The position numbers and the translations under genes were made by a program. From assembly GCF_000143415.4 (NCBI RefSeq), contig NW_003314299.1:1285502-1349501 (forward strand): a stretch of DNA of 64,000 nt, read 5' to 3'. Below are positions 45,642 to 57,664 of the stretch, piece after piece. The notes under the pieces are model-generated. The model saw only the letters and a list, made by a program, of their open reading frames with translations, had not been told where the DNA came from and did no database searches. Position 1 is the first letter of the stretch, and every line of letters starts with the position of its first letter. This DNA comes from Selaginella moellendorffii. Taxonomy: Eukaryota > Streptophyta > Lycopodiopsida > Selaginellales > Selaginellaceae.

Positions 45642-47587
45642 AACTCCTATCCAACTCAATAATTTTAACTCTAAAAGTTAATATTCTTTTCGGGCCACAT
45701 TATACAAACTATTTACTAAGGTTTAAGCTAACCAAAGTCAACTCTAACTTGTATTAGCTTACTAAAATGGAATGGTTTTCAAGCAAAATGATTAACAAAT
45801 CAACCATTGAAAAAGTCTAAGAAAATTTATGGAAAAATTTTCATCCCAAATAAATAATAACTCTTAATCTAAGAATACAAACTTCAAAACTCAACTAACT
45901 TCCTCCTACTAACAACTTCATATAGATTCACTTCAACATAGATTTTCATGACCTAACAGTATGTTTAAGTATTGAATAATTTACCCATATTTCCGACATT
46001 CAACATTAACATCCACAATGAAAATGAATACCTATAATTTGATCATAAAGACCATATTTTTAGATATTCACATTGCACTAACAGTCTTTTTCAACCACCT
46101 TCAAAATCTAGTATAAAGCCAAAACACAAACAAAAAAAATGACATAAAAAATCAAGCTCTAAAGAAAAACTCCTCATCACTTGAAAACATAATGTTACTT
46201 TCATTGACACAAATGCTAGCAAAGTTAATACCTTAGCTACACATCTTTTCCATCCAATAATCTACTCCAAGTGCTAATGGAGTTACCAACAAATTATAAC
46301 AAATAAATGCCATAACTTTTTCAACACCTCAATGGGCAAACTCTTAAGAACCAAAGTACCATCTCAAACTTAACATAATGGACCACAATTGAGAACCAAG
46401 ACAAAGCTACTATCATGCTATTTCTTGTAAGTAGACTACCTTCATTATCAACCACTTTGGGGTTGATCATTGTTTAACCAATCAACTTTGTAAACACATT
46501 ACTCACAATCATTAAGATATGATATAAAAATCATAATAACTTAATCATTAATCGAACAACATTATAAGCAACATTTATGTCACTACTATAAATGTTTACA
46601 TGAGTTTCAAGTGTCAACTCTATTTGACAAAGTGTAACATAATGCCACACCCTATCAATAAATTTTTACAACACTTAACACCACCAACTTTGTTTGTAAC
46701 ATGGACGAACTCATAGCACTCTCTATTTGACCAAACTCAAATTGAGCTACTCAATGAACAATAGCATGGTTCCCTGGAAAAGAAATAAACATTGTAACCC
46801 AAGTCTTTAATAGCAAGCTTAGACAAAATAGTTTAATGTTTCACTGCTATCTATCTCACGACTCACCACTTATAAAACCATCATATCCAATATGCATTAA
46901 GGTAAAGACTTTTAATTGCATAATGTGAACACAAGTAATGAGTTAACACCTCATTGCAAATCACCTTTTCAACAAGAAAAAATGAATTATGTGTTTAATC
47001 TTTCGTCTTTAATAACTCTCTTTTTAGTCTCAATTTTGACTAAACCTTAAGCTTGCATTCACACTACTTTCAGTCCAATTCATAAAAAGTTTATGAGAGA
47101 GTATGGCAATGACTACTTGAACCAATAGACTAATATTTATAATTTTGATTAATCCACTTATAATCATGCTTAGGAAGGATCCACTAATATCATATAAAAA
47201 ACTATAGACCAATCTATTCACCACTCATAGCAAACCTAACTTTTACTCATGGCATAAGTAATAACTCATGGTAACCACTGATAGGTTAACATTAATCCTG
47301 CTAACTCAAAGTATAACATTAAGTTCCTAATATGCCTCACTCACGAGCCCAAGCGTAAACTCATACAAACGAAACATCTCAATCTATCCTATAAGCTCAA
47401 GCACAAGCTCACACAATATAGTACAAGAAGGTAACTAAAATCCATAACCAAGAAATGAATGCAAAATCATAGCACCCAAACGTGTACCCACTTGTATCAT
47501 CATTTTCATTTCTACATATGCAACAAGACTAATTATCCAATCTCATTGAATGGTATTAGTTAAAGATTTCATCTTTTTGATACCAAA

Positions 47588-48675
47588 TGTAGTACACATG
47601 GTTTTCACCCTTTTATTTTATAATGATTTACCATAAGATAATTATAAAGTGGATCTTAAACCCTCCATATGGCATATGTCACATGCCACATGCCACATGC
47701 CACATATCTAAGGACAACGGAATGAAATCCAACTTTCAAGGCCTTGGGCCACTGAATGAAGGGACGAAACCAAACTCTTATATATAGAGCTAAGGAGCAA
47801 AAGTGTTAAAGTAAGGAGCAACTCCTAAGCGTATAGCCGAAAGAGTAAAAGGACAAGAGCATGGAGCAACATTAGAATAATCATAAAGCATTTAACATCC
47901 CAATGCCAAAACCAACACACAAGACAGAGCCAAATAGAGTTTAGCATTATTTTAGCATAATGGTGGCTTAATGCGATGATATGGGTACACCACCAGCTAG
48001 CATAGTATTGAACTTAGGCTTAGACCCAAGCCAAACATAAAATAAGGACAAACACGTAAGCAAGAGTTAAATTATACCTTAAGTTAGTTAGTCATACTTA
48101 GCTTACCCACTATCCCTTGAAACCCTTTATAACCCCTCACCTCTTGAGGAATGTATGTTTTGGGCTTTCATTGAGAGTCTAGGATAAACTAAAACTTACT
48201 AAATATGAAATGGTGCTATATTGTAAATTTGGACATGGGACAAACACCATTGTGTTTAAGACAATCTTTACATTTCATAAATATGCCAAATTAGTAAATT
48301 TAAACACTTTCTATAAATAACCATAGAGCCAAATATAATAGTAAAGGTGTTTGGAAGACAAGGTAAACTATCATTTAGCAAATATTAAGGGACTAAGCTC
48401 AATATTACAGGGGTTCCTAATACTAGAGAGTGCAAACTAACATATGAGTTTTTTATATTAAGCCAAATATATTTAACAAGAAATATATAAGAGTTTCTAC
48501 TTTATGTTTATTTGGCATAAATACATACATAATGACCAATTTCTTAACTAGTTTGGGTGGAGACTGATAAAAGGTCTAGCAATATTAACCTCCTGCTATT
48601 GTGGCAGTAAGGAAAAAATATTCAAAAGGACTAATTGATAGATAATTTTTGATACCTACAGTTACATTCGTGACA
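47588..48675 (-). repeat. LTR of the AT-rich element, right copy
   Basis: 1088 bases, TGTAGTACACATGG...TTCGTGACA. It is more decayed than the middle copy. No target duplication can be checked because the left end is truncated. Confidence 0.75.
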
Positions 48676-50129
48676 AATGCCACTTTAATGCTTCATATGA
48701 CTTTTATTAAATATCTAGATATGACTAGAGATATGAGGATATATTAAATAATAAAGAAGAAAAAATAAATTTATGTTGAACACTCTAAATAGAAAATCCT
48801 TTAAAATCTACTATTATAAAGGTTTGGAAACTAATTTAGTCCAACTCTCAACTAATCTAGAAACCTAATCTAGATATAGGTCTATGTTAATCCCAAATGT
48901 GTTTGAGTTGAATCCTATAAGTAGAGGTTTGATTCATGTAATTACCAGTAATAATGAATATACCCCTTAGTAAAAACAAAAAGATAACAAATACTTAACA
49001 ATAATAGTAATACTTTTTTGTTGCCATAAAGATATCTATATTTTTCCTATTCAATGAACAATAAATGATGATATAAAACTTGAAAACATCTCTTATATCT
49101 TAAACTTCTAAAATAACTTATTTTAAAATGTTCCTCTTTCTTATTTCAGCTATTTTTCACCATTCCTCCAGAAGTCGTTATAAATGCAGACTTGTCACTA
49201 CTCCTTAATTTGGCTGCACCTCTTGCTTGCACTAGATTAATTAGATAGTTAAACAACAAGAGAGTGTCTAGTAAATTTTTATTAAAGTTTTATAAATATT
49301 TAAATTTAATATCTATCATGACTTTATTAAATGTTAAATTGATTTAAAACATAGTCAACATAATGTCTCAGACTTACTTATATGCCATGATAATTCTGAC
49401 AGTGATAATTTATAAATGACAAAACAAAATATTCAACATTGCATTTTTTACACTTAAAGATAGCTGGATCTTCCAGTGCTTTTTGTTTATTATATTTCAT
49501 ACCTATTTTATTTATGTTGTGTAAATTTGTGCATAACAATACCATTTTATTTCACATCACCTTTTTTTTTGTTGTGAGTATATAATCAGAATGACTTACT
49601 GGCTATGAGTTTTAGATTGGTTTCAAAACCAATCTGGAAAAACAAAAAGAACATTTTTACCATTTGAATTTGAATCCTTTGTACACTTTACTTTATGGAT
49701 ATTAGTTTAGTTGTCAATCTAAAATTTCTTAAGAAGAAAAAAGTATTTTATAAACAACAACCTGTAGAAATGAAATATCTGGTTTTTCCTATACTAAATT
49801 CTTCCTTTTATAATGCAATAAGATTTTTCTATTATGCAATCAATGATGCATAATTTAGGGCTTTTGGGTTCTGCACAATATGCACTAAAGTAAACAATCA
49901 TAACCATAAATAAAATAAAGCAAAGATTCTATTTTTACTGAAAAAGGAAAATAGCCTTGAATGATCATCATCATCATAACCAAGTTGATTCTTGCAAAAC
50001 CTATAATATTAAGTTTAGCTTCTGAAAAAAGTCCTAAATTTTCAAATTAAAGCAAGACAATAAAAATGCTCATCTAATGCTCTCACATGCAATAGCAAGC
50101 TTAGGTGGGTAAAATTGTTATTTCTTTGG
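48676..50129. other. AT-rich stretch without recognised genes
   Basis: Strongly AT-rich, with stops in all frames. No exon chain, RNA gene, LTR or domain was recognised. Confidence 0.5.
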
Positions 50130-50260
50130 CTTCCAAATTCCAATTGTGTCCAGATTGAAACCAATCCGACGGCTACCAAAATCCCACTATGCTAATATTA
50201 GTATATGGCATCATAGCTGTACACTTGGCCCTCACAAAACTATATAAAGTGTATTTTAAA
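50130..50260 (-). mobile_element. LTR-end fragment of the element 5 family
   Basis: Matches the ends of the element 5 LTRs (51470-51564 and 56245-56342) through the phrase aaaatcccactatgctaatatt and ends ccctcaca. It is a decayed fragment. Confidence 0.7.
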
Positions 50261-51399
50261 GATTGTACTTATAATACTGATAGACTATAATTATAATTTA
50301 AAAACCTAACAAGATGACAATCCTTTGGTGGTTGTTAATCATTATCTTCACTGAGAACCTCAGCACAGAAGCTCTAGCATCTCTAGTGTAAGATCTTTAT
50401 AGGCAAGAAGGATATTGCTGCAACATGAAGAGTTTTGGGCAAGTGTTGTAGAGAAACTCAATGAAATTCTTGAATTGGCTATGATTGAGGTCCACTATGC
50501 TTGGACCAAAACCTTGAAGAACAATGACATTGTGGCCTAAATCATGAAGAAATTTTGAGAGGGAATTTAATTTTAAGTTCTATAGTTTTTACTTCTGCTC
50601 GAATGGAGTGCCCATCATTCTATATTAGGCTAAATCACTTCTCAAAATCCTAACCAGCCATTAAGAAGCTCAATCATTTTGAAAGCATGCAAAAGCATGA
50701 TCTATATGTGAAAATCTCACTTTATCACTAATCCAAGTATCTTCCTTATGCTTGTCCTTGTTCTTCATGGATGTGAGGCATAGTTGGGAGGTCTGCCTAC
50801 CATGGCCAAATCATCAACAAAATGGCTGCCCAAGCAATGCCAGCTCTAAGCTGCTTTAGATACTCTGAAAAAAAAACCAAGCAAGAAACTCCCTCACACT
50901 AGAAAGCCACATATACACACACATACCCTAGTGAACCTTGCATCCATAGCTGCATAATCCATGCCCAAGCAATACCACCATGGCCACCCCAAACAAAGTT
51001 TGGCCAAGTAGCACTACCATAGCCACCCTAAGTAGTGTTTGAGTGCCATGGTTGTGAGTAGTGTGGCCAACCAATGCCATATTCATATCCTTTATTTTAG
51101 GACTTGATGGTAAGAATTGATTCTTCCATCACTACAACTGAGTGGCTCATGGTAGCAATGATTCAAAAGCCTTGGATCCTAAAAAAAACTATCTTCAAGA
51201 ACTTCACATATAAGTTACTCTTCTTTTTCCCTTCAACTCCCAAAATCTTAATGAAGTTCCTCAGTATCAAACTTGACCTTACACTCAGCTTTGGACTCCT
51301 CAATGCAATAACTCATGTGTTACCCCAATTGCCATTTGTAACAGACGAAGGTATCCATCATGGGACTGTGGTACAAGTGAATAACTAGTTGCCTCATGT
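50261..51399. other. Unassigned stretch
   Basis: No recognisable gene. The longest open frame, 51104-51388, shows no motif. The text around 50880-51050 has low-complexity repeats of the type ccatggcc and caagcaatgcc. Confidence 0.4.
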
Positions 51400-51785
51400 G
51401 TGATAGTTGATCTATATAATGAAAGATTGGTAGATTTAGTGTGGAAATAGATTTGCTTATATATAGGAGCAAGTGGTCCGAATTGAAAGTAATCCGATGG
51501 CTACCAAAATCCCACTATGCTAATATTAGTATACAGCATTATAGCCATACACTTAGTCCTCACATCATCCCCTCCTCTCAGAATAATGGAAGACCATCAG
51601 GGTTCTCTTATAGAAGGGCCGGGATCTGGAGGAACGTCAGGAGGAGGCATCGGCGGATCTATAGGTGGTATTAACTACTCATGATCCCTTTGTATAAAGT
51701 GTTTCAACCGCTACACATGCACAATCTCTGGAGGATTAGTTTGCTAGATATCATGCCGAACCTCATAAATTTGTGGTCCAACTTG

Positions 51786-52454
51786 CTACAACACCCAATA
51801 CGGTCCTTTCCACTGCACAAGGAGCCCCTTAGATAAACCACGTACTGTAAGATGGGGAAAATAAACTAACACCAAATCATCCACTTTGTACTCTGTATGT
51901 GGACAATGATGGGAGTTGTAATGCCGTTGTTGTCCCACCTGTACGCGGCCTAAATGTTCTCCAGACTTTGCTTGGATAAGTGGAAGAATGCTCGTCAAAT
52001 ACTGATCCCACGACTTAGCATCGGCAGCTTGTGGCAATCGTGAAGGTAAACCCAACTCCATTGGTAATATTGGATCATGACCATATAAGAGTTTATATGG
52101 TGAAGTGCCAACAAAACTTTGCACACATGTGACATATGCATACCGAAGAGACGGCAAATAACCATCCCAATCCGAATGCTAAAAGTGCATATACTTCGCA
52201 ATCATCCCTTTAAATGTCCGAACGAGCTATTCCACTAGACCGTCTGATTATGGATGATAAGCACTCATGAAAGTGTGGCGTATCCCCAACCGAGACGTCA
52301 AAACATAAAATGCATCAACCATAAATGTGGGACCATTATCCAAAAGAATCTGCTCTGGACAAGAATGTTGGAACACCACTCGATTGAAGAGGAAGTACTC
52401 AACAGCAGTTGCAGAGGTGCTAGCAAGAGCACCAACTTCCACCCAACGAGTCAA
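51786..52454 (-). pseudogene. Element 5 integrase remnant
   Basis: Minus strand: TRWVEVGALASTSATAVEYFLF, then CPEQILLDNGPTFMVDAFYV and TFMSAYHP at 52454-52248, which is the second half of the integrase core. After a frame break come SFVGTSPYKLLYGHDPILPMEL and HTEYKVDDLVLVYF at 52157-51786. The zinc-binding N-terminus is gone. Confidence 0.85.
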
Positions 52455-52484
52455 GTAGTCCGAAGCAATAATAACATACTAATT

Positions 52485-53270
52485 TGTAGCGCATCTTATC
52501 TCTCTCCCCTTAAGCCAACTAAAAAAGGGGCAATTGCTTGATGGGAAAGCCCTTAGTAGCTATTTTATCCCCATTTATCCCCCAAAGTTCCAAGGATCCA
52601 CAATGACAGTATATCCAAATCTCATTCCATGATCACATGTGCTACACTCACCCCCCCCTTCAGAAATGTCAATGTCCTTATTGACTATTGACTACTGAGC
52701 TAAGGGGAACCAACACTTCCATTTCCGTACTGAATTTACCAATCCTTCCATTGTGTAGACTAGCTATTCCATGTGAGTCAACTAGTCATCCACCCGTACC
52801 GCAGTTCCAGAAATGTCAATATCCTCATTGACTATTGACTACTGAGCCAAGGGGAACCAACACCTCCATTTCCACACTGAATCTACCAATCCTTCCATTG
52901 TGTAGACCAGCTATTCCATGTGAGTCAACTAGTCATCCACCCGTACCGCAGTCCCACGGTGGATACCTTTGTCCGTGGATACTCCAAGGACGTACGTATG
53001 GATGCCCAATACATACGATTTCAGTAGGAATATACCTTGCTCAAGGGTATATTTAAGTAGCCACTAATCAATGGGAATCGAACCAGTGCCATTTGCTCCG
53101 ATACCAACTATAGCACACCTTATCTCTCTCCCCTTAAGCCAATTAGAAAAGGGGCAATTGCTTGATAAGAGAACCCTTAGTAGCTATTTTATCCCCATTT
53201 ATCCCCCAAGGTTCCAAGGATCCATAGTGACAGTATATCCAAATCTCATCCCATAATCACATGCGCTACA
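52485..53270 (-). mobile_element. TRIM-type miniature LTR retrotransposon
   Basis: Two 162-base LTRs, 52485-52646 (TGTAGC...GCTACA) and 53109-53270 (start decayed to TATAGC). They flank a 462-base interior. The polypurine tract ctcacccccccc follows the left LTR. On the minus strand TGGTATCGGAGC (initiator tRNA-Met type) precedes the right LTR. It therefore lies in minus orientation with no coding capacity. No 5-bp target duplication is visible (TAATT against CATTG). The RNase H of the host element is missing here, which suggests a deletion or recombination at this site. Confidence 0.85.
52660..52951. repeat. Tandem duplication inside the TRIM
   Basis: Two direct units of about 146 bases (about 52660-52805 and 52806-52951), each starting cagaaatgtcaatrtcctyattgactattg and ending cacccgtaccgcagt, differing at only a few bases. 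Confidence 0.9.
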
Positions 53271-54415
53271 CATTGCCATATGATGTAGTGTGATCAGAAA
53301 GATGATCCATAAAGTGACTGAGATATTGCACCTTGACGAAGAAGCGATGCACATCATTTACACACTTCAGAGTAGGGAACTTTAGAACAACCACAAGTTT
53401 GTCAAGATCAACTTGCAAACCTTCACGAGAAATACAGTACCCAAGATAAGTTGTGTCTTTGGACCCAAACATGCATTTTGACCCCTTCAACTTTAAACCA
53501 ACATTTGGTAGCCAATCCAACACTTTACGAACATCACAAATGTGCTCTTTCCATGGCTCCTCCGAGTGGATCAAAACATCATTACTGAAGTCAGCAGTCA
53601 CCTCTAGCATATTGCAAAGAATCTCATCCATCATCCGCTGGAAAGTTGCTGGAGCATTGTTCAAACCAAACAGCATCACCAAGAACTCATACAATTCAAA
53701 TGGTGTATAAAAAGCAATCTTTGGAATATCTTCTTTGGCCATCGGTACTTGCCAATACCCAGAAGCAAGATCTAACTTGATGAACCAATGATTTTGCCCT
53801 ACCTAGACAATCCAAGAGATCAGCAATATGAGGAAGAAGGTACACATCCGGGATCGTTACTTCGTTTAACAGACGATAGTCGATGCAGAAACAAATACTT
53901 CAATCAAGCTTTGTTACAAGATGAGGTTCACATGCCTAAAAACTCCACGACTTCCAAATAACACCCTTCTCCAACATCTCCTTAACATTTGCATGTAAAA
54001 TCTTGATCTCTTTGGGTGACTGATGACGAACATGAACCTTGATTGGACAAACATCCCCGATTGGAATCGGATGATGTGTGGCAATCTTGGCCCCAGATGA
54101 TAAGTCAAAGTCAAAGAGATCAGAATACTCCTTCATGAGTCGGTCAACCACTGCAACACAAAGATTGTCGGAGGGATCGGAAAAGGAAAGAGTAGAGCAA
54201 GACAAAAACATAGGAGGAAATAGTGGGGGGACAAAAGTAATGGAAGCAGAGATAAAAGTAGAGGGACGAAGAGGTATAGAATTGAGGGGAATGGATGAAA
54301 CATAAAAAAGTATGAGACAAAGGGGAGAAGCCTCAAAGTCACACTTGGCATGATTGTGTTGCAACCAATCTATACCAAGGATGAGGTCAAAAGCTTGACT
54401 CGGCACCACCTGCAA
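53266..54415 (-). pseudogene. Element 5 protease and reverse transcriptase remnant
   Basis: Minus strand from 54415: QAFDLILGIDWLQHNHAKCDF (end of the protease domain), then the linker and LSSGAKIATHHPIPIGDVCP, and EMLEKGVIWKS at 53940. After stops, MAKEDIPKIAFYTPFELYEF and LVMLFGLNNAPATFQRMMDEIL begin at 53742. The position of the YxDD box reads FSNDVLIHSE, so one catalytic Asp is replaced by Asn. It ends in the FFVKVQYLSHFMDHLS segment. Confidence 0.82.
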
Positions 54416-54531
54416 AGACTACAACTCAAGCTTGAGATCACCTACACGCACAATCAGGTCCACCTCATCTCGTGCACATGCATATGTACGGCCGTTTGTA
54501 AGCAACCAAAGGGAACGACTCGAGAGACGAT

Positions 54532-54690
54532 CTGTTGGGGTTCAAATATATAGGGAAAGGGCCCATGAACAAGAGTGCACCCCCTTTTCTAATCGGTTAA
54601 GGGTCTTGGGATATTTAGGGTTAAGCGTCCTTGGGTTTGAATAGTACTGGGCTGGGTGACCTCCCGGGAAGTCCAAACTCAGGAGCTTAC
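54532..54690 (+). mobile_element. 5S-rRNA-like insert, probable Cassandra-type TRIM solo LTR
   Basis: 54619-54674 matches the 3' half of plant 5S rRNA from box A (GTTAAGCGTCCTTGGG) through the intermediate element (TAGTACT) to box C (TGGGTGACCTCC, then GGGAAGTCC), with about 9 differences in 56 positions. Box spacing is kept. It is embedded in a TG...CA segment (TGTTGGGG...GCTTACA) of about 159 bases. Cassandra TRIMs of vascular plants carry exactly this 5S part in their LTRs. A 5S-derived SINE or a 5S pseudogene are alternatives. It interrupts the element 5 gag/protease frame. No clear 5-bp duplication (CGATC against CCGTT). Confidence 0.65.
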
Positions 54691-54699
54691 ACCGTTATC

Positions 54700-55920
54700 A
54701 TAAAGAATGAAAATTGGTTCTGCCATACGACACAAATGTAAATGGCAACATGTGGCAACAGGTCGAGCAATAGAAGATAAACTCGAACCTATATCAACCA
54801 ACACGGAGAGAATAATAGGAGATCTCTTGTTATAAAAACGAGCTTGGAAAGAAAACACTGGATGAACCGGTGCCGAGTGAACCCTTTGATGATACTCCCG
54901 AAAGAAAGATGGAGGGGTCACTGACTTGTTCGTGCAATGTCCCTCCGTTACTCGCGTGACTCCTTGTTTCCCGGATGCATCACGGTGTCTAAACCTTCCA
55001 CTATAGTAGCACCCACAGGACGTTGTTGACGCCAAGGTCTCCACCCAGAAAATAGAGGTTGCTAATCCGGAAAACGCCAACAACGCCGATAAGTGTGCCC
55101 AACTTCATCACATGCCTAACAGCAAACATCACGGCCATGACTATGTCCTCGCCCTTGTCTTTGGACTCGACCAGCAACAGCATTAACCTCCATTGGAATA
55201 AGACCATCGCCTCGCCCTTGTCTTTGGACTCGACTAGCAACAACATTAACCTCCATTGGAATAAGACCATCGCCTACAGGAAGAGGAGCGGAAGTACAAA
55301 CATCAAGAAGTGGAAGAGGCAACGTCTCATAACATTGTGCCAAGCAAAGAGCATTGTCAAGAGTGGCTGGAGCAAATGCATGCACAAATCTGACAAGATC
55401 TTGATGAAGTGCTGGCCACAACATTCCTAACTTGATCCGCTCCGACATATTTTGCTCCACACGAAGCAAAGACTTTGAAAACGAACCCTAAATTGCATCA
55501 CCGACTCAAATGGCCCTTGGCGAAGATGATGCAATTGTTGGAAGGCATCATCACAATCGTCAGTATGTCCGAATGTGCGTTTGAAGATGTCCAGAAGAAC
55601 ACTCCAATCCCCACGAGTGGCTGCGCTTAAACCATTGTACCACTGTAACGCCGTTCTTTAGAGACACATGGGAAACTCACGCAAATGTCAAACATCATCC
55701 CAATAATGATATGTGGCAATCACCGTGAAGTGATCAAACCAATGGTACACATCATCCCCAAAATTCCCATGAAAAAACTCCGGCCGAACACGAGGATTAG
55801 CACCAAGAGCTGGAGGAGTTGTACCACGTGTCATAAATGCCGCCATCAACTGAGTTTGGTTGTTCAATTGCAAGCACATAGCATCAAACAATTGTACCAA
55901 TTACTGCTCCAAAGTCAAAG
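54700..55920 (-). pseudogene. Element 5 gag remnant
   Basis: Minus strand from 55900: MVQLFDAMCLQLNNQTQLMA and FFHGNFGDDVYHWFDHF (capsid-like start), then after breaks SERIKLGMLWPALHQDLVRF and DNALCLAQCYE at 55469-55116. Around 55070-54690 comes RFYNKRSPIILSVLVDIGSS, which looks like the protease entry. A CAGCAACA/TCTTTGGACTCGACTAGCAA segment is duplicated at 55154-55210 and 55210-55268. Broken. Confidence 0.7.
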
Positions 55921-56342
55921 GAGGAGATTGTTAATTTGCCATGAAGATGAACGAAAAGGAAAGAGCGCAAGAAAAAAAATGACAAAAGCTAGAAGAAAAT
56001 GGAGATCTAGACAATGCGAAAAGCTATATTTAAACCAAAATCCTGAAGGGAAAGAACAAAAGAAAGGAAATGGAAAAAGCTAAATTGAAATGATGCAAAA
56101 ACTAGATCTAAACCAAAATCCCAAATCCAAGCACTTCTCATGGACAATCAAAAGTGCCCTTCATCTTCACCAATGTTAGAATATGAAAAGGGAATATAGA
56201 AAATGTGCATATCAATTACCCCAAAAACCCTAGGTTATATACAGATGCGAGTGGTCCGGATTGAAACTAATCCAACAGCTACCAAAATCCCACTATGCTA
56301 ATATTAATATACAACATCATAACTGTACACTTAACCCTCACA

Positions 56343-57664
56343 CAATCAACAAAATTATTAAGATGTAATCTAGCATAGTTATACTTGGATCCATAAATCT
56401 ACCTTGCCATTTACTTCTATGGACTCACACTCAACTATTTGTTGACTGAATGAAGCTAAGTCAACAATCTTCTAACAGTGAAGGGCTGAATCCAACCCAG
56501 TTTTCAACATGGATTCTCCTGATGATGGCATCATAATGCTTATGGTGTCTGCTGTTGTGTTCACATGCCTGTCGGGCAATCCAGGGGCCGGCATTTTGGG
56601 TTTGTAAAGCACGATTGAAGGCCACTCGTTGCTGCACTGGTGAACAACAGCAAGAGAATGTGAGTTCTTGCAAGAACGTCTGAGGCTTTAGGTATTGAAT
56701 CTTTTCATTGAATGCAGATCGTTGCAGAATGGTGATGACAAAACAGGTAGACAAGTCTGCATTTAACTGGATTGTGATTCTTATCACTTCCACGATGGCT
56801 GTAGGTGGGGCCTTCAGGTCTGCTAAGAAGTTCATAACAGAGCTCCCGAAACGAGGAGTACTGACTTGTGTCTTTTGTATATGCATGGGTGACTCATTGT
56901 GGCTGCTTCAAGATGCAACTCAGAAGGTATGCAATTGCTGGAGTACTGTCTTACAGCCTTTTCAACACTGTGTACTATCTCAGGACCTTCCTATTTGTTT
57001 GAAAGAAAGAAAAAAGGAAGCAAACTGACCAAGCACTAAGTAGCGTGAAAGTGCTCCAGGATGACCTAAGCTACTGGGCATCACATTCCTGTAGTGCCCA
57101 CCAAGCACCTATAGGAATCGTAATATCATTCTAGCCTTCTAAACTTCCTGCTCAATCTTTGTTGCATGGGCAGGCTTTTTGTGGCTCGTTCATTTGTAAA
57201 TCAACAACGCACTGTAAACTCACGCGTGGCCCAAATAAAATATCTCGCATCGCGCTAAAGAATATTTTACAAACATACTTTGCTTTTTGGCATGTTGCCC
57301 CATCTACATATTGATGCATCCCCATGAGGGATATCATACTCAGAGGAGAAGGCAGCACTTGAAAGGCTTGCCTTGTTTCCCTTTGGGGTCTGAGTCCAGG
57401 AAACGAAAATTACCCGGCCATTTCCAATGTTTACAACACAACAATTGTGAACACTCTGTCGCTCCCCAATTGCAGCACAGGAGGAAGTGCCCAAAGAATT
57501 CCATCATGACCTGGGTCTCTAGTCTGCAATGGGATTCTGCAATACAACAAACTGGTGGCACTGTTGTCCTAATTTGGCATTTCCCGCAATGAAATGCCTA
57601 AGGCCCAGATCTGGTTTGGGTAAGAATCCACTCCAAGAAGGGAGCTTGCGCTTTATTTTGCTCT
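56343..57664. other. Unassigned region with one hypothetical open frame
   Basis: No family recognised. The longest open stretch is on the minus strand, 56886-56461 (141 codons, N-terminal half neutral, a CCCSP patch in the middle). Overlapping plus-strand frames (56708-57028) are also open, so coding is doubtful. The region is less AT-rich than its left neighbour and lies outside the recognised repeats. Confidence 0.3.

Larger units (their letters stand above)
41132..48675 (-). mobile_element. AT-rich, non-coding LTR-type element(s) of the element 3 LTR family
   Basis: Three LTR-like segments: a partial one at 41132-41200, and near-complete ones at 44514-45641 and 47588-48675. Each of the latter starts TGTAG and ends in a CATTCGCGACA-like sequence, as in element 3. 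Internal stretches are 41201-44513 and 45642-47587. The primer-binding-like phrase TTGGTATC precedes 47588 on the minus strand, and a ctctcccccccttaa polypurine tract follows 41200. The internal parts are AT-rich, contain related sub-repeats (e.g. aagaatcatcaatgattaatat and similar at 42950 and 43170), and encode nothing recognisable. Confidence 0.7.
51400..56342 (-). mobile_element. Element 5: decayed Gypsy retrotransposon with two inserts
   Basis: The left LTR end is at 51564 (ccTCACA, followed by a purine-rich tract on the minus strand). The right LTR ends at 56342, also CTCACA. The outer limits of the left LTR are unclear. Minus-strand order: gag 55.0-55.9 kb, protease about 54.35 kb, RT 53.3-54.1 kb, integrase 51.8-52.45 kb. 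RNase H is missing; the TRIM at 52485-53270 sits where it should be. A 5S-like insert interrupts gag/protease at about 54.5-54.7 kb. Related fragments in the opposite direction lie at 12566-12974 and 13859-14283. Non-functional. Confidence 0.8.

Noticed and set aside
52254-52541. Plus-strand frame over element 5 integrase
   Set aside because: Shadow of the minus-strand integrase remnant.
57010-57120. Possible exon reading VLQDDLSYWASHS, thought to resemble a myosin tail or callose-related peptide
   Set aside because: Too short, no supporting neighbouring exons, and no splice sites that extend it.
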